This document shows, piece by piece, positions 8,587-17,352 of a stretch of DNA of 64,000 nt (positions are counted from its first letter, which is position 1; the number at the start of each line of letters is the position of its first letter). A model generated the notes under the pieces. The model saw nothing but the letters and a program-made list of their open reading frames with translations, did not search any database and was not told the DNA's origin. The stretch lies in assembly GCF_000176155.1 (NCBI RefSeq), contig NZ_ACZO01000007.1, positions 186,001 to 250,000 on the forward strand, written 5' to 3'. Both the position numbers and the translations under genes were made by a program. The DNA is from Vibrio metschnikovii CIP 69.14. GTDB lineage: Bacteria > Pseudomonadota > Gammaproteobacteria > Enterobacterales > Vibrionaceae.

Positions 8587-9849
8587 CTATCTTTTGCCAC
8601 GTTTGGCGTGAATTTTCAGCTTAGCCTTTAATTGACGTTTCTCCGCAGAGCGGCTCAATCGCTGAGAAGACATATCGTCATCGTGTTCTCGTACCGATGG
8701 CTCAAAACCTTTTAACCACTCTTGTGGTAAGCGCTGATCCAGCAACCGCTCAATCGCTTGCAATAACGGCTCTTCTTGTGGGCTCATTAAAGAGACCGCC
8801 AAACCGGATTGTCCTGCCCGTCCGGTGCGACCGATGCGATGAATATAGTCTTCCGCTTTATAAGGCAGATCAAAATTAACCACTTGCTCTAGCTGGCAAA
8901 TATCAATCCCGCGCGCGGCGACATCCGTGGCAATTAACGCCCGAATCTTACCAGCTTTAAAATCATCCAACGCCTTTTGTCGCGCGCCTTGGCTTTTATC
9001 ACCATTGATCGAAGCTGCTTTGATCCCATCCAACTTTAGCTCTTGAGCTAAAGCATCACTCCCTTGCTTGGTCTTAGTAAAGACCAACACTTGCTGCCAA
9101 TTACGTGAACCGATCAAATACGCCAATAACTCACTTTTACGTTTTTTATCAACCGGATAAACCATTTGTGACACCGTATCTGCCGTCGTATTCGCTGGCG
9201 TCACTTGTACCTCTATCGGTTCATGCATCATCCGATAAGCCAATGCCTTAATTTTTTGATCAAAGGTGGCAGAGAAGAATAACGTTTGTCGTGCACGATT
9301 TAACTTACGTAAGACTCTTTGGATATCAGGCATAAAGCCCATATCCAACATTCGATCCGCTTCATCCAACACTAAGGTTTGTACGTTGCCTAAATAAAGA
9401 CTTTTCACATGTGCGTGATCCAAAAGCCGCCCAGGTGTGGCGATGAGTACATCAGCACCACCACGCAAATGCTGTTTTTGCACACTCATACTGGTGCCGC
9501 CATAAGCAACAACAACTTTTAACTCGCTGCCTTTCGCGTAAGCAGTCAAACTGTCAAATACCTGCTGGGCAAGCTCACGCGTTGGCACCAACACCAAAGC
9601 ACGAATATCCTTACTGCTCACATCAACATCCGTTTTCGATGCTGCCAAGCGCTGTAAAAGCGGTAAACCAAAGGCCGCCGTTTTACCTGTTCCGGTTTGT
9701 GCTCCAGCAAGGACATCGTGTCCTGCCAAAACGGGTGGGATGGCCTGAATTTGAATTTCTGTTGGCGTCTCAATACCTAACGCATTCAGGCTCTCAACTA
9801 AAGTAGGTGCAATACCCAAGTCTAAAAAGGTTTTGAAGGGTGAAGACAT
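8587..9849 (-). CDS. rhlE: DEAD-box ATP-dependent RNA helicase, RhlE type
   Basis: The 420-residue protein has the full set of DEAD-box motifs in order: the Q motif before AIPPVLAGHDVL, motif I AQTGTGKT (about residues 51-58), PTRELA, TPGRL, motif II DEAD, motif III SAT, and the helicase C motifs through ARGIDICQLEQVVNFDLP and HRIGRTGRAG. The short C-terminal tail (about 50 residues, ending KLKIHAKRGKR) is basic, as in RhlE proteins, which act in ribosome assembly and RNA turnover, particularly in the cold. The ATG follows AAGGAAAG. An extended -10 promoter is visible about 70 bp upstream. An inverted repeat CGCCCAG/CTGGGCG (9878-9917) spans the presumed leader. Several RhlE paralogues occur in vibrios, so the exact orthologue is not assigned. 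Confidence 0.9.
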   Translation of the reverse strand: MSSPFKTFLDLGIAPTLVESLNALGIETPTEIQIQAIPPVLAGHDVLAGAQTGTGKTAAFGLPLLQRLAASKTDVDVSSKDIRALVLVPTRELAQQVFDSLTAYAKGSELKVVVAYGGTSMSVQKQHLRGGADVLIATPGRLLDHAHVKSLYLGNVQTLVLDEADRMLDMGFMPDIQRVLRKLNRARQTLFFSATFDQKIKALAYRMMHEPIEVQVTPANTTADTVSQMVYPVDKKRKSELLAYLIGSRNWQQVLVFTKTKQGSDALAQELKLDGIKAASINGDKSQGARQKALDDFKAGKIRALIATDVAARGIDICQLEQVVNFDLPYKAEDYIHRIGRTGRAGQSGLAVSLMSPQEEPLLQAIERLLDQRLPQEWLKGFEPSVREHDDDMSSQRLSRSAEKRQLKAKLKIHAKRGKR

Positions 9850-9920
9850 GCTACTTTCCTTTTAAAAATACAAGAAACGCCCAGCGTTCGACGCAGAGCG
9901 TAAAGAAAATCTGGGCGCGG

Positions 9921-9929
9921 ATTATAGCA
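9921..9929 (-). promoter_or_regulatory. Extended -10 promoter element for rhlE
   Basis: On the reverse strand the sequence TGCTATAAT forms a perfect TGnTATAAT extended -10 element 72 bp before the rhlE start codon. No good -35 is seen at 17 bp, which is usual for extended -10 promoters. It implies a leader of roughly 65 nt and separates rhlE from the small gene upstream. Confidence 0.55.
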
Positions 9930-10013
9930 AATAGTTATGGCTTTGGCTTTGCGAAAATGAGAATCGCCACCTATAGTGATTATTTTGTACGCAAATGGAA
10001 ATCATGATGAGAA

Positions 10014-10145
10014 CTAACAGAGTAAGGTAACGTCAGCCTCACTAGTGTCATAAGCCGTTGTATCGTAGTGACTCAATTCGCAACCAATTTCCAAAGCGTC
10101 CAATAGCTCTAAGCTATCATCGTTAATGTTTATCTGGTCTGTCAT
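10014..10145 (-). CDS. 43-residue acidic small protein, uncharacterised
   Basis: On the reverse strand an ATG at 10145 is preceded by AGGAGGT at an ideal 5-7 nt distance, the strongest ribosome-binding site in this part of the window. The frame stays open for 43 codons to a TAG. The product begins MTDQININDDSLELLDALEI, continues with GCELSHYDTTAYDTSEAD and ends VTLLC. It is strongly acidic, has two Cys (residues 22 and 43), no Lys or Arg, and no hydrophobic segment long enough for a membrane helix or signal peptide. No family is recognised. The amphipathic LELLDALEIG stretch faintly resembles leader regions of ribosomally made modified peptides, but no modifying enzyme lies nearby. It sits between rhlE (same strand, own promoter) and tyrP (divergent). 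Translation is well supported; function is unknown. Confidence 0.6.
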   Translation of the reverse strand: MTDQININDDSLELLDALEIGCELSHYDTTAYDTSEADVTLLC

Positions 10146-10167
10146 CCCGACCTCCTGTGTTATTACT

Positions 10168-10188
10168 GGAAAAGTGCATCACTTTTCC
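10168..10188 (-). promoter_or_regulatory. Leader hairpin upstream of the 43-residue gene
   Basis: GGAAAAGT and ACTTTTCC form an 8-bp perfect stem with a 5-nt loop, ending about 11 nt before the AGGAGGT ribosome-binding site of the small gene. It may stabilise the mRNA or influence translation; this is inferred from position only. Confidence 0.4.
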
Positions 10189-10288
10189 ACTCCGTGTGGT
10201 GTTATACCGTACTTAACAAAAATAATAGCGACAACACATTTAGCACAGTCAGCGATGCATCACCAGTCAGATGCTAGCCAAAATTAAG

Positions 10289-10328
10289 TGTATAAATAAA
10301 ATTACACCAATGAACTTAATTTTTTACA
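10289..10328. promoter_or_regulatory. Tandem TyrR-type boxes upstream of tyrP
   Basis: Two 18-bp matches to the TyrR box (TGTAAA-N6-TTTACA with an invariant G-N14-C) lie about 130-165 bp upstream of tyrP. The first, TGTATAAATAAAATTACA at 10289-10306, matches 10 of 12 consensus positions. The second, TGAACTTAATTTTTTACA at 10311-10328, keeps a perfect TTTACA half and the G-N14-C spacing but has a poor left half. They start 22 bp apart, two helical turns, like the strong-plus-weak pairs at TyrR-controlled genes in E. coli. A possible -35 TTGACC follows at 10335. Confidence 0.6.
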
Positions 10329-10455
10329 ACACCATTGACCTTATTGATTAATTTATTCAGAATAACCAAAAAACGTAAGCAGCGACCTAATTATTGTTTG
10401 ACTGACCCCGTTGCACTCATTTAACCCCCAATAAACGTACAGATAAGTTTACAAT

Positions 10456-11661
10456 ATGATCAAATCAAAACTGTTAGGTAGTAGCTTAATTATTGCAGGA
10501 ACGACGATTGGTGCAGGTATGCTTGCTCTGCCTTTGGCTTCCGCAGGGCTTGGATTTTCGACGGCATTACTGATTATGCTTGGTCTATGGGCCTTAATGG
10601 CCTTCACCGCATTATTGATGATCGAAATCCATCAATACTCAAGTCAAGACGCCACGTTGCACACACTCGCAAAAGAGATACTCGGCACAAAAGGCAAATG
10701 GATAGCGACCTTCGCGATGCTGTTCTTATTTTACTCGTTGTGTGCTGCTTATATCGCTGGAGGTGGTGGGCAGTTTACTCAACGGATCAGTGAATTTACT
10801 GGATTCACCATATCTGCGCCAACAGGCACTTTGCTGTTTACCGTTATTGTCGCTGCCGTAGTCACCATCGGTACAGCGACGGTCGATAAAGTTAACCGTT
10901 TATTGTTTGCTGGTAAAATCATTGCCATGATCATGGTGCTCACGTTTCTTGCCCCTAATGTTACTGAGTCATACTTATTGAGTATGCCACTTGGACAGGG
11001 GCTGATCATTGCTTCTATACCCGTAATTTTCACCTCGTTTGGTTTTCATGGCAGCATCCCCGCTATCGTCAACTACCTTGATGGACATACCCCATCACTG
11101 CGTAAAGCCATCGTCTTTGGTTCGGCTATTCCACTGATCATTTATATTCTGTGGCAATTAGCCACACTCGGTGTCGTCAGCCAAGCTGAGCTGGTTCAAA
11201 ATAGTGGTTTATCTGCCTTAATTGGCACATTAGCACGCAGTGCACACCAATCAGGCCTGGGGAGCATGATCGGTATTTTCGCGGATTTAGCGTTATTGAC
11301 TTCTTTCCTCGGCGTTAGCTTAGGTTTGTTTGAGTTCATGGGTGATACGTTACGTAAAAAAGGCGCAGGTGTGAATCGGTTCGTCGCTTCTGTCGCCACT
11401 TTTACCCCTCCGCTTTTGTTTGCTTTGTTTTACCCACAAGGCTTTATTATGGCTTTAGGTTATGCGGCGATTGCTTTGGCGGTGTTGGCGATATTTTTAC
11501 CGATTGCAATGGTCGTGCGCGTTAGAAGCCAAGCCTCCTCATCTGAATATTATCAAGTCATTGGCGGTAAACCAGCCTTGATGATCACGGGAGTCATCGG
11601 CTTATTAATTGTTGCCGCCCAATTAATGATCACCATTGGCGCACTTCCTGCTCTCGGCTAA
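10456..11661 (+). CDS. tyrP: Tyrosine-specific permease TyrP
   Basis: The 401-residue membrane protein (E. coli TyrP is 403) belongs to the aromatic amino acid permease group of the APC superfamily. It starts with the family signature SLIIAGTTIGAGMLALPLAS (residues 9-28), has SLCAAYIAGGGGQF in the third segment, and about eleven hydrophobic segments to the C-terminus. TyrP takes up tyrosine with protons across the inner membrane. The similarity is to TyrP more than to Mtr or TnaB, judging by overall length and N-terminal signature; substrate preference between tyrosine and tryptophan is inferred. Two TyrR-type boxes upstream support the tyrosine assignment. The ATG follows AGATAAGTTTACAAT, a weak ribosome-binding site. 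A strong terminator follows. Confidence 0.88.
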   Translation: MIKSKLLGSSLIIAGTTIGAGMLALPLASAGLGFSTALLIMLGLWALMAFTALLMIEIHQYSSQDATLHTLAKEILGTKGKWIATFAMLFLFYSLCAAYIAGGGGQFTQRISEFTGFTISAPTGTLLFTVIVAAVVTIGTATVDKVNRLLFAGKIIAMIMVLTFLAPNVTESYLLSMPLGQGLIIASIPVIFTSFGFHGSIPAIVNYLDGHTPSLRKAIVFGSAIPLIIYILWQLATLGVVSQAELVQNSGLSALIGTLARSAHQSGLGSMIGIFADLALLTSFLGVSLGLFEFMGDTLRKKGAGVNRFVASVATFTPPLLFALFYPQGFIMALGYAAIALAVLAIFLPIAMVVRVRSQASSSEYYQVIGGKPALMITGVIGLLIVAAQLMITIGALPALG

Positions 11662-11708
11662 TCACTGCCATTCAAGCGCCCTGCTTTGAATTCTTTATGA
11701 CCTTTCTC

Positions 11709-11743
11709 AAAGCCCGAATAAGAATCCTTATTCGGGCTTTTAT
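11709..11743 (+). terminator. Terminator after tyrP
   Basis: A 14-bp perfect stem (AAAGCCCGAATAAG with CTTATTCGGGCTTT) with a 4-nt loop is followed by TTTTA. It is a textbook rho-independent terminator 48 bp after the tyrP stop. Confidence 0.92.
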
Positions 11744-11892
11744 ATAAATGCTGAATATATCGATCTATCTCTCACTTCTGAAACATTGGTACATATATAT
11801 TTCATAAATATATGGGATATTACACACTTTAATCGCTCAGATAGCCGTAAAATCGCTCAACCCCCACGCCATAGTGCTACACCGGAGAAGAT

Positions 11893-13317
11893 ATGAAACA
11901 AGTTCCATTCAGGATGATTGATCGTGTATTCATCAAAATATCCATCAACGATAAGATGTGGGCCGTGTTTACGCTCTTTTTTATCACACTAAGCGCCCTA
12001 GCTGGCGCTCGCTATATGCACACCATCGCTAACTTTGAAACTCAAGCGAAACAAGCCGTAGAGTACAAATTACAAGGGATCATCAGTCAAAATGACATTA
12101 CCCTGATCCCGGGATTAGAATCTCGCGCTGCTTTGCAAGATACACAGTATCAACAAGGTCGAGTCATGGCGACGGCTCAAAGCAAGAATGGGCAGGTCTA
12201 TCGTTTAATGGAAGATTTCTCTCGTCAAGAGCAGCAAATGCGCTCTGCCGCTTTCAAGGTGCTTTTATTCAGTTACTTGTGGATTCTTCCGTTCGGTCTT
12301 CTTTGCTATTGGATTGCGACTTTCTTAGGTGGAGCTCTATGGGATCTTTACACTACGACGCAAAAAATTGCGAAAGGTGATCTTACTTCTCGATTAGGTT
12401 TTCATCCCGGGCGTGATGAGTTTGGCACCATTGGCTGCGCACTAGATAAAGCCATGGATACCTTGACTGAATTAGTCGTCACAGTAAAAAACAACTCAGC
12501 GACACTCACCGATACCTCAAAAGTGTTTGCTGGTGAAATGAAAGAGAGTGAAACACAAATTCATAATCAGTACGCGTCGCTAGATTCGGTTGCCACCGCA
12601 ATGGAGCAAATGACGGCCTCCGCTCAGGAAGTGTCGAGCATTTCGCGTCAAGCGACTCAACAAGCGGAACAAGATGCGAAACAAGTCGAGATTGGTCATC
12701 GTCGAGTCACTCAAGCGATCAACGAAATTGAACAATTATCACGATTTATCGGTCAAACATCCTCATCGGTAACAACCTTAAATGAAAATGCGATCAAGAT
12801 TAATGAAGTGATCACCACCATCAACGCTATCTCTGAACAAACTAACCTACTGGCACTCAATGCCGCGATTGAAGCCGCCCGTGCAGGTGAACAAGGTCGA
12901 GGATTTGCTGTCGTTGCTGACGAAGTTCGCACTCTCGCTAGCCGTACACAATCAGCCACTATCGATATTCAATCGATGATTGAAAAACTGCAAAATGAAA
13001 GTCGTACGATAGCAAAAATGACCGAACAAACGGTGAGCCAAGCACAAAGTAGCAGCAGCTTAGTGATGGAAATTGGTCAAGATATTGAAAAAATCGCTCA
13101 TTCGGCACGGATGATCAATGATATGAGTGTACAAATTTCAACGTCTGCAGAAGAACAAAGTTCGGTCGCTAATGATATCGCATCAGAATTGAGCGATATC
13201 CGTAGTCAGTCCAATACCATTCGTCGTGTCGCAGAAAAATCCTCGTCTGGGATTAATGAAATCAGTCAAGCGACACAAAATCTTAGTCAGATATTGAGCC
13301 GCTACCAAACAAATTAA
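11893..13317 (+). CDS. Methyl-accepting chemotaxis protein with a short sensor region
   Basis: This 474-residue chemoreceptor has a first membrane segment at about residues 24-43 ([20 protein letters not shown]), a small periplasmic loop of roughly 75 residues, a second segment at about residues 125-150 ([20 protein letters not shown]), a HAMP domain to about residue 205, and the signalling domain. The hairpin tip motif [20 protein letters not shown], then [17 protein letters not shown], is intact and should contact CheA and CheW. The sensor loop is too small for a Cache or four-helix bundle of normal size, so the signal may be sensed at the membrane or via a partner. No C-terminal CheR-tethering pentapeptide is seen. 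The ATG follows GGAGAAGAT. The gene is single and ended by a terminator. Confidence 0.93.
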   Translation: MKQVPFRMIDRVFIKISINDKMWAVFTLFFITLSALAGARYMHTIANFETQAKQAVEYKLQGIISQNDITLIPGLESRAALQDTQYQQGRVMATAQSKNGQVYRLMEDFSRQEQQMRSAAFKVLLFSYLWILPFGLLCYWIATFLGGALWDLYTTTQKIAKGDLTSRLGFHPGRDEFGTIGCALDKAMDTLTELVVTVKNNSATLTDTSKVFAGEMKESETQIHNQYASLDSVATAMEQMTASAQEVSSISRQATQQAEQDAKQVEIGHRRVTQAINEIEQLSRFIGQTSSSVTTLNENAIKINEVITTINAISEQTNLLALNAAIEAARAGEQGRGFAVVADEVRTLASRTQSATIDIQSMIEKLQNESRTIAKMTEQTVSQAQSSSSLVMEIGQDIEKIAHSARMINDMSVQISTSAEEQSSVANDIASELSDIRSQSNTIRRVAEKSSSGINEISQATQNLSQILSRYQTN

Positions 13318-13361
13318 TCCACAGTCTTCCCCTCTCGACTTGAGACGAGAAGTGATTTGTT

Positions 13362-13396
13362 AAAAAGCCAGTCAAACTCATGTGACTGGCTTTTTT
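13362..13396 (+). terminator. Terminator after the chemoreceptor gene
   Basis: AAAAAGCCAGTCA pairs with TGACTGGCTTTTT around an 8-nt loop and ends in a run of six T. It lies 45 bp after the stop codon. Confidence 0.9.
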
Positions 13397-13427
13397 ATTG
13401 ATAACCATTTGTTGATGATCAATAACG

Positions 13428-13460
13428 ACTAACCATCACTCAAAATAAGTAATGGTTAGT
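13428..13460 (-). terminator. Possible terminator after galE
   Basis: A 9-bp perfect inverted repeat (ACTAACCAT, ATGGTTAGT) with a 15-nt loop lies 13 bp beyond the galE stop on the reverse strand. It lacks a good T tract, so the call is tentative. Confidence 0.4.
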
Positions 13461-13472
13461 AAGGTTGTTTAG

Positions 13473-14498
13473 TTATATCGTTTCGCTATCCGGATAACCT
13501 TGAGGGTTTTGTGACTGCCAACGCCAAGTATCTTGCGCCATCTCTTGTAGGGTGCGTGTCGCTTGCCAATTAAGCTCTCGCTGAGCTTTACTTGGGTCTG
13601 CCCAACATTCAGCAATATCACCCGGGCGTCTTGCCACTAACTGATACGGTATTTGACACTGATTAGCGGCTTCAAAGGCTTTGACCATCTCTAACACACT
13701 GTAACCTTGGCCTGTGCCTAAGTTAAAGATATGCAGCCCTGACTGAATGCCGACTTTTTGTAGTGCCGCAATGTGTCCATCGGCCAAATCCATCACATGA
13801 ATATAATCGCGTACACCAGTACCGTCTTTGGTAGGATAATCGCTACCAAAAATAGACAAACATTCGCGACGCCCGACAGCTACTTGAGAAATGAACGGCA
13901 TTAAATTATTCGGAATCCCTTGCGGATCTTCACCAAGCTCTCCCGATGGATGCGAGCCAACCGGATTAAAATAACGTAAAAGCGTGATACTCCAATCTGG
14001 ATTAGCGCATTGAAAATCATGCAAACACTCTTCGACCATCAATTTACTACGCCCATAGGGGTTGGTCGCACTGGTCGGAAACTGTTCAGTGATTGGCACA
14101 CTAGCAGGATCACCATACACGGTCGCAGAAGAACTGAATATTAATGATTTCACTCCCACTTCACGCATCGCAGAAACGAGCACTAAGGTACCATTGACAT
14201 TATTATCGTAATATTCGAGCGGTTTTTGTACCGATTCACCGACCGCTTTCAACCCCGCAAAGTGAATCACCGATTCAATCTTATGTTCGGCCATAATGCT
14301 CATTAACCGCGCTTTGTCACGAATGTCGCCATGAATAAAAACGGGGCGACAACCTGATATTTTCTCAATTCTGTCCAATACCGAGGCTTTACTATTGTAT
14401 AAGTTATCAACAATAACTGGCGTCATGCCCGCTTGAATCATCTGGATACAAGTATGACTACCGATATAGCCCATTCCCCCGGTGACTAACACTTTCAT
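13473..14498 (-). CDS. galE: UDP-glucose 4-epimerase
   Basis: The 341-residue protein is an extended short-chain dehydrogenase. It begins with the Rossmann glycine motif VTGGMGYIGSHTC (residues 5-17), has the catalytic SSSATVYG serine region and YGRSK (Tyr/Lys pair near residues 148-152), and continues with LRYFNPVGSHPSGELGEDP and the DGTGVRDYIHVMDLADGH substrate-binding segments, all diagnostic of GalE. It interconverts UDP-glucose and UDP-galactose with bound NAD in the Leloir pathway and supplies UDP-galactose for surface polysaccharides. Here it stands alone, not with galT, galK or galM, so a cell-surface role is possible. The start is preceded by AAAGGTAGC. It diverges from pxpA over about 250 bp. 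Confidence 0.96.
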   Translation of the reverse strand: MKVLVTGGMGYIGSHTCIQMIQAGMTPVIVDNLYNSKASVLDRIEKISGCRPVFIHGDIRDKARLMSIMAEHKIESVIHFAGLKAVGESVQKPLEYYDNNVNGTLVLVSAMREVGVKSLIFSSSATVYGDPASVPITEQFPTSATNPYGRSKLMVEECLHDFQCANPDWSITLLRYFNPVGSHPSGELGEDPQGIPNNLMPFISQVAVGRRECLSIFGSDYPTKDGTGVRDYIHVMDLADGHIAALQKVGIQSGLHIFNLGTGQGYSVLEMVKAFEAANQCQIPYQLVARRPGDIAECWADPSKAQRELNWQATRTLQEMAQDTWRWQSQNPQGYPDSETI

Positions 14499-14749
14499 AC
14501 CTAGCTACCTTTGTTCGTTAATTTGCACATCTTAGTTATCCGTTTGAGTCATCGATTCGATTGCAGCACGATTGACCACGTTCATAAACCTATTCTATCG
14601 TTAAGTTGTTTCAAAATACCAATAAAGAATCCAAGAAAAAAACTGTCATCGTGTCGATCTTATCCTATAAGATAATGATAAATGGACTTAAACAATGACT
14701 AATATTCAACGCCAGATAAATAAGGGATAACCAATAAGGATCACCCTCT

Positions 14750-15490
14750 GTGAGTACGATACGAACGATCAAACTGAATTGTGATATGGGCCAAGGCTTT
14801 GGTGCATGGCAGATGGGGGCTGATAAAGACATCATGCCTCATATCGATATGGCTAATATCGCCTGTGGATTTCATGCTGGCGATCCACATCTCATCAGTA
14901 AAACCATTGATTTAGCACTACAAAATGACGTCATGATTGGTGCTCATCCCGGCTATCCTGATAAACAAGGCTTCGGTCAACGCTCCTTTGCCCTATCGGA
15001 TGAAGAGATATGCGATATTGTGATTTATCAAGTTGGTGCGCTCAAGGCTTTGTGTGAGAGCAAAAATGCCGAGCTAAGCTATGTCAAACCCCATGGCGCG
15101 TTATATCGTGACATGATGAGTGATAAAAATATTTTCCGATCGATGGTCGATGCAGTCTCTTGTTTTAATCTTCCCCTGATGATTTTAGCATCGCCGAATA
15201 ACCAAGATTATCTCGATCTGGCGGATCGCTTTGATGTGCCGCTGTTATTTGAAGCGGTTGCCGATAGAACGTATCTGGCTAACGGGCAATTAACGCCCGA
15301 CACGCTACCTAATGCGATACTGCATAGCGAAGAAGCGGTATTAAACCAAGTCAAACAAATCTCTCGTTATGGAAAAGTAACCAGTGCAGACGGTTTTATT
15401 TTGGCGATTGAAGCAGACACCTTATGCGTCAACCCAGGACACCCAAAAGCGGTTGAATTGATCAACCGCATCCGTGAGCAGTTGCGTTAA
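14750..15490 (+). CDS. pxpA: 5-oxoprolinase subunit A-like protein (LamB/YcsF family)
   Basis: The 246-residue protein matches the LamB/YcsF family: LNCDMGQGFGAW at residues 8-19, then HIDMANIACGFHAGDP, IGAHPGYPDKQGFGQR, VKPHGALYRDM and a C-terminal NPGHPKAVE. PxpA is one part of the ATP-dependent prokaryotic 5-oxoprolinase, which opens pyroglutamate to glutamate and needs PxpB and PxpC. Neither partner is encoded beside it; the next gene is a convergent FAD oxidoreductase whose stop overlaps by four bases. The start is a GTG at 14750 with AAGGATCACC upstream. Family assignment is firm; whether this copy works in oxoproline turnover depends on partners elsewhere. Confidence 0.9.
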   Translation: MSTIRTIKLNCDMGQGFGAWQMGADKDIMPHIDMANIACGFHAGDPHLISKTIDLALQNDVMIGAHPGYPDKQGFGQRSFALSDEEICDIVIYQVGALKALCESKNAELSYVKPHGALYRDMMSDKNIFRSMVDAVSCFNLPLMILASPNNQDYLDLADRFDVPLLFEAVADRTYLANGQLTPDTLPNAILHSEEAVLNQVKQISRYGKVTSADGFILAIEADTLCVNPGHPKAVELINRIREQLR

Positions 15491-16956
15491 TGATGACTAA
15501 TGCCAACAACCTTAGCTAACGCAATCGGATAACCACGCTGCTCCGCTAACTCGATGGCTTTTTGCTCAATTTGTTGCTCGCTAAAACTTAAACACACCGG
15601 GTGCTGCTGCTCAATCGATAATCCAGAATCAACGTCGGCTAATTGCCATGTCGAAACCAGTCGTCTCGCTGCTTCCAAAGCCGATGAGCCTTTTACTACC
15701 TCGATGCGAGCATACTGGTTGGCCTCAAACGTAACATCTGCCGCTCGCAGTGATGCATCGACACCTGGGATCTGCTGAGCACCAAATAATGGGTTTCCAC
15801 CAACCTCTGCACAAGCGAATTCGGGCACAAATTGACTCATGTGTTGAATTGCTCTTAAAGTCCGTTCACTTAGCGCTTGGCTTGACCAGCCTTGAGTCAG
15901 CTTTTCCTGCAGATAAGCGGGCAAACAAGGTTGTGAGGATTCCGCCGTCGAAGACACCAAGCCGTCACTGAACAACGTAATGTCTTGTGTCATACCGTGC
16001 AATTGAAAAACACCATCCGCATAAGGGGTTAGCTGAGCCATTCCTTGTGGTGTGCCTCTCGGGCCATGGAAAATCACCTCAGGCCACTCTTGATGACAAC
16101 GCGGCCAGTGGGTCACAAACGCGGCTTTAAACTCAACCAGACGCTGCCGAGGATGTTGAGTTAAATCATCAATTTTACCCGTTTCATAACCGCAAGCATT
16201 AATTAAGTAGTCACACTGTAACAATTGCTGATGACCATGACGATCTTGATAGGTTAACTGCCACTGTTGATCGACGAACTGGGAGTCAACCAACGTCGCT
16301 TGGGTGATGACTTGGCAATTTGGCAACGCGTCTAGCGTTAAGTGTGCGCTGGCGGCTAATCGAAAGACGCTCCAACCATATTCTTGCACGGCAACCACCG
16401 GATATTTCAGCTGAGATAAATCCGTATGCTGAGCAAAAGGGATTAACCAATCATCGAAACTGGTTGGTACCTTCGGTTGTGACTTAAGTGCAAGGCGTTC
16501 AAGCTCATCTTGCTGATAGAGACGAAAATAGTCACTGGGTTCACCGAGCATTTTATTGTGACAGTCTTCGGCGACGAGCTGCTGGTAAGCGGAACGAATG
16601 ACTTCTAGTCTCGGTAACACTTCCTGCACAGAGCCAGGATCACTGTGTGGAATGGCGATCACTGTGGGTCGACGATTTAAGGTATGCGGATATAACCTTA
16701 CGGTTTCTATCGATTGACGCAGTAATTCAATGCACTGCTGTTGAGAAATTTCTCGATATAAATTACCGCCTGCATGAAGATGGCAAATCGGCGGTCCGTT
16801 GACGAGACCAGCACTCTTTTCCAACAAGGTCACCTTTAACCCGAGTTCACTGAGATGCACCGCGGCGGTAGCACCTGCGACACCACCACCAATAATGGCG
16901 AGGCTCGGGGCTTGTATTTCTGGTTTAGTAAGTAACATTTCACTGCCGTTGGTCAT
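15487..16956 (-). CDS. FAD-dependent oxidoreductase (DAO family)
   Basis: The 489-residue protein opens with a dinucleotide-binding motif SLAIIGGGVAGATAAVHLSE (about residues 18-37) followed by the acidic turn TLLEKSAGL, typical of FAD binding in D-amino-acid-oxidase-like enzymes. A second FAD segment, CDYLINACGYETGKIDDL, lies near residues 250-267, and the C-terminal VKGSSALEAARRLVSTW completes the fold. No membrane segment or signal peptide is seen. The substrate is unknown; sarcosine/glycine oxidase-like, malate dehydrogenase-like and sugar-alcohol enzymes share this fold. An ATG at 16938 is an alternative start. It is convergent with pxpA with a 4-bp overlap, so the two share no operon. 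Confidence 0.82.
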   Translation of the reverse strand: MTNGSEMLLTKPEIQAPSLAIIGGGVAGATAAVHLSELGLKVTLLEKSAGLVNGPPICHLHAGGNLYREISQQQCIELLRQSIETVRLYPHTLNRRPTVIAIPHSDPGSVQEVLPRLEVIRSAYQQLVAEDCHNKMLGEPSDYFRLYQQDELERLALKSQPKVPTSFDDWLIPFAQHTDLSQLKYPVVAVQEYGWSVFRLAASAHLTLDALPNCQVITQATLVDSQFVDQQWQLTYQDRHGHQQLLQCDYLINACGYETGKIDDLTQHPRQRLVEFKAAFVTHWPRCHQEWPEVIFHGPRGTPQGMAQLTPYADGVFQLHGMTQDITLFSDGLVSSTAESSQPCLPAYLQEKLTQGWSSQALSERTLRAIQHMSQFVPEFACAEVGGNPLFGAQQIPGVDASLRAADVTFEANQYARIEVVKGSSALEAARRLVSTWQLADVDSGLSIEQQHPVCLSFSEQQIEQKAIELAEQRGYPIALAKVVGISHH

Positions 16957-17352
16957 TACGTTGCTGCCTATTCTAAAACGTGTAAAAGGTTATGAAAATC
17001 ACATTTTTCACAAGGTCTTATCGATGTTATACCCAAATGGGTCTCGCTCTCTCCACGATGGACTCAACCGATCATCGGTGAAAGCCATGAGTCGCGAGAC
17101 CTTCCCTAAATGCACACAGGATAACCGAGGTTTGATGTAACGTGGCACCGTTATCAACTGTGCAAAATTTATCAAAAAAGCCTTGACTGATTATCCGCTT
17201 ATCTTCAACTGTCGCCCACTGTGAATAACCAATCATCAGTAAGCTTGAGCGGTATTGGCTTAGCATGCTGATCGCTATCCATGACCAATCAAGTTATCCC
17301 AACCTTTATCCACCGTTTTTGTGGATAAGTTCTTTACTTACTCAAGATACGA
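16957..17352. other. Intergenic region with a DnaA-box-like hairpin
   Basis: No convincing gene was found in these 396 bases; the open frame on the reverse strand at 17072-17266 lacks a ribosome-binding site and family resemblance. Near its right end, TTATCCAC (17306-17313) and GTGGATAA (17321-17328) form an 8-bp hairpin with a T-rich loop, 25 bp beyond the stop of the ybbP-like gene. It probably terminates that operon. The reverse strand of the right arm also spells TTATCCACA, a perfect DnaA box, probably by coincidence. Confidence 0.45.

Noticed and set aside
11790..11830. AT-rich near-palindrome before the chemoreceptor gene
   Set aside because: The arms CATATATATTT and AAATATATG pair only imperfectly, and such runs are common in AT-rich promoters; no regulator could be named.
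17072..17266. 64-codon reverse-strand frame between the FAD oxidoreductase and ybbP
   Set aside because: No ribosome-binding site and no family resemblance; treated as chance.
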